A stretch of 5,718 nucleotides of DNA from an uncultured Bermanella sp. Lineage in GTDB: Bacteria > Pseudomonadota > Gammaproteobacteria > Pseudomonadales > Oceanobacteraceae. Made by a program: the position numbers and the translations under genes. The notes beneath the pieces were generated by a model that was not told the origin of the DNA, searched no databases, and worked only from the letters and a program-made list of their open reading frames with translations. The stretch is from the NCBI GenBank assembly GCA_913054445.1, contig CAJXIK010000134.1, positions 1 to 5,718 on the forward strand, read 5' to 3'. Of this stretch, positions 5,627 through 5,718 are shown in pieces (position 1 is the first letter of the stretch; each line of letters opens with the position of its first letter).

Positions 5627-5718
5627 AGTAGCGCCCTAACGAGGTGTTTGCCTCTACTCTCAGCAGGGCAATCGCATTAAAATTAAAGTCGTACCACTGC
5701 GCTTTCCCCGCCAGCCTG
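5604..5718 (-). CDS. Possible C-terminal tail of a gene entering from the right edge
   Basis: Read on the minus strand from the window edge, 37 complete codons stay open to a TAA at 5604-5606. The tail contains RLAGKAQWYDFNFNAIALL and ends NTSLGRYSASLKWW. The start lies outside the window, so neither family nor length can be judged. The terminal aromatic residues and alternating pattern resemble the last strand of an outer-membrane beta-barrel, but this is weak. Against a real gene: the last seven codons lie in a sequence found again at the left edge (2-24), and an 11-base inverted repeat sits inside the tail, so this may be an intergenic repeat that happens to be open. If real, the gene is convergent with prmB. 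I do not recognise the protein. Confidence 0.35.
   Translation of the reverse strand, partial: RLAGKAQWYDFNFNAIALLRVEANTSLGRYSASLKWW
5616..5718. repeat. 11-base perfect inverted repeat around an 81-base core
   Basis: The arm caggctggcgg at 5616-5626 is the exact reverse complement of ccgccagcctg at 5708-5718. The second arm ends exactly at the window edge, so the match could extend further. The left arm can instead pair with ccgcaagct at 5592-5600 (eight pairs of nine, counting one G-T), giving two mutually exclusive hairpins. Such arms are expected in palindromic intergenic repeats; a chance match within coding DNA is not excluded. Confidence 0.55.

Noticed and set aside
5470..5640. Integron-like core sites: GTTAGGC at 5470-5476 and CCCTAAC at 5634-5640
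   Set aside because: They are in the reverse order for an attC site, the second lacks the purine at its first position, no inner paired boxes are visible, and there is no integrase or cassette structure in the window.

Overview
The window reads as ordinary chromosomal DNA of a gammaproteobacterium, probably a marine Cellvibrionales/Pseudomonadales-type organism. This rests on gene content: a PrmB close to the E. coli protein, a periplasmic DUF4892 protein (a family I associate with Pseudomonas-like and related gammaproteobacteria), a DTW-domain tRNA modification enzyme and an RssA-like patatin. There is no plasmid, phage, integrase or CRISPR signal. The taxonomic placement is inference.

Layout. 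The minus strand from 2481 down to 59 carries a two-gene unit: a DTW-domain tRNA aminocarboxypropyltransferase (GTG start), then a DUF885 lipoprotein with a zinc-hydrolase-like motif. The two overlap by 4 bases (ATGA), so they are very likely co-transcribed and translationally coupled. A 92-base divergent spacer (2482-2573) separates them from three plus-strand genes: a secreted DUF4892 protein (2574-3452), a patatin-like serine lipase (3519-4457) and prmB (4520-5443, TTG start). The plus-strand gaps are 66 and 62 bases, short enough for one transcript, although a weak promoter ahead of prmB is possible.

The last 275 bases (5444-5718) hold no complete gene. They contain a short direct repeat, and an open reading tail enters from the right edge on the minus strand, stopping at 5604. 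This tail ends in ...RYSASLKWW. The left edge, just past the DUF885 stop and in the same frame, reads ...QFTASLKWW followed by TGA. The two window edges therefore share a 23-base sequence with two differences, both downstream of the gene body on the minus strand. This is the only real anomaly here. It is either a dispersed intergenic repeat that happens to be open in this frame, or a recurring C-terminal peptide. I favour the repeat, but the amino-acid changes between copies are conservative enough to deserve a search.

Functionally the genes look like housekeeping and envelope functions (tRNA and ribosomal protein modification, two exported proteins, a lipase) rather than a dedicated pathway. 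I did not find a new defence, mobile or biosynthetic system.
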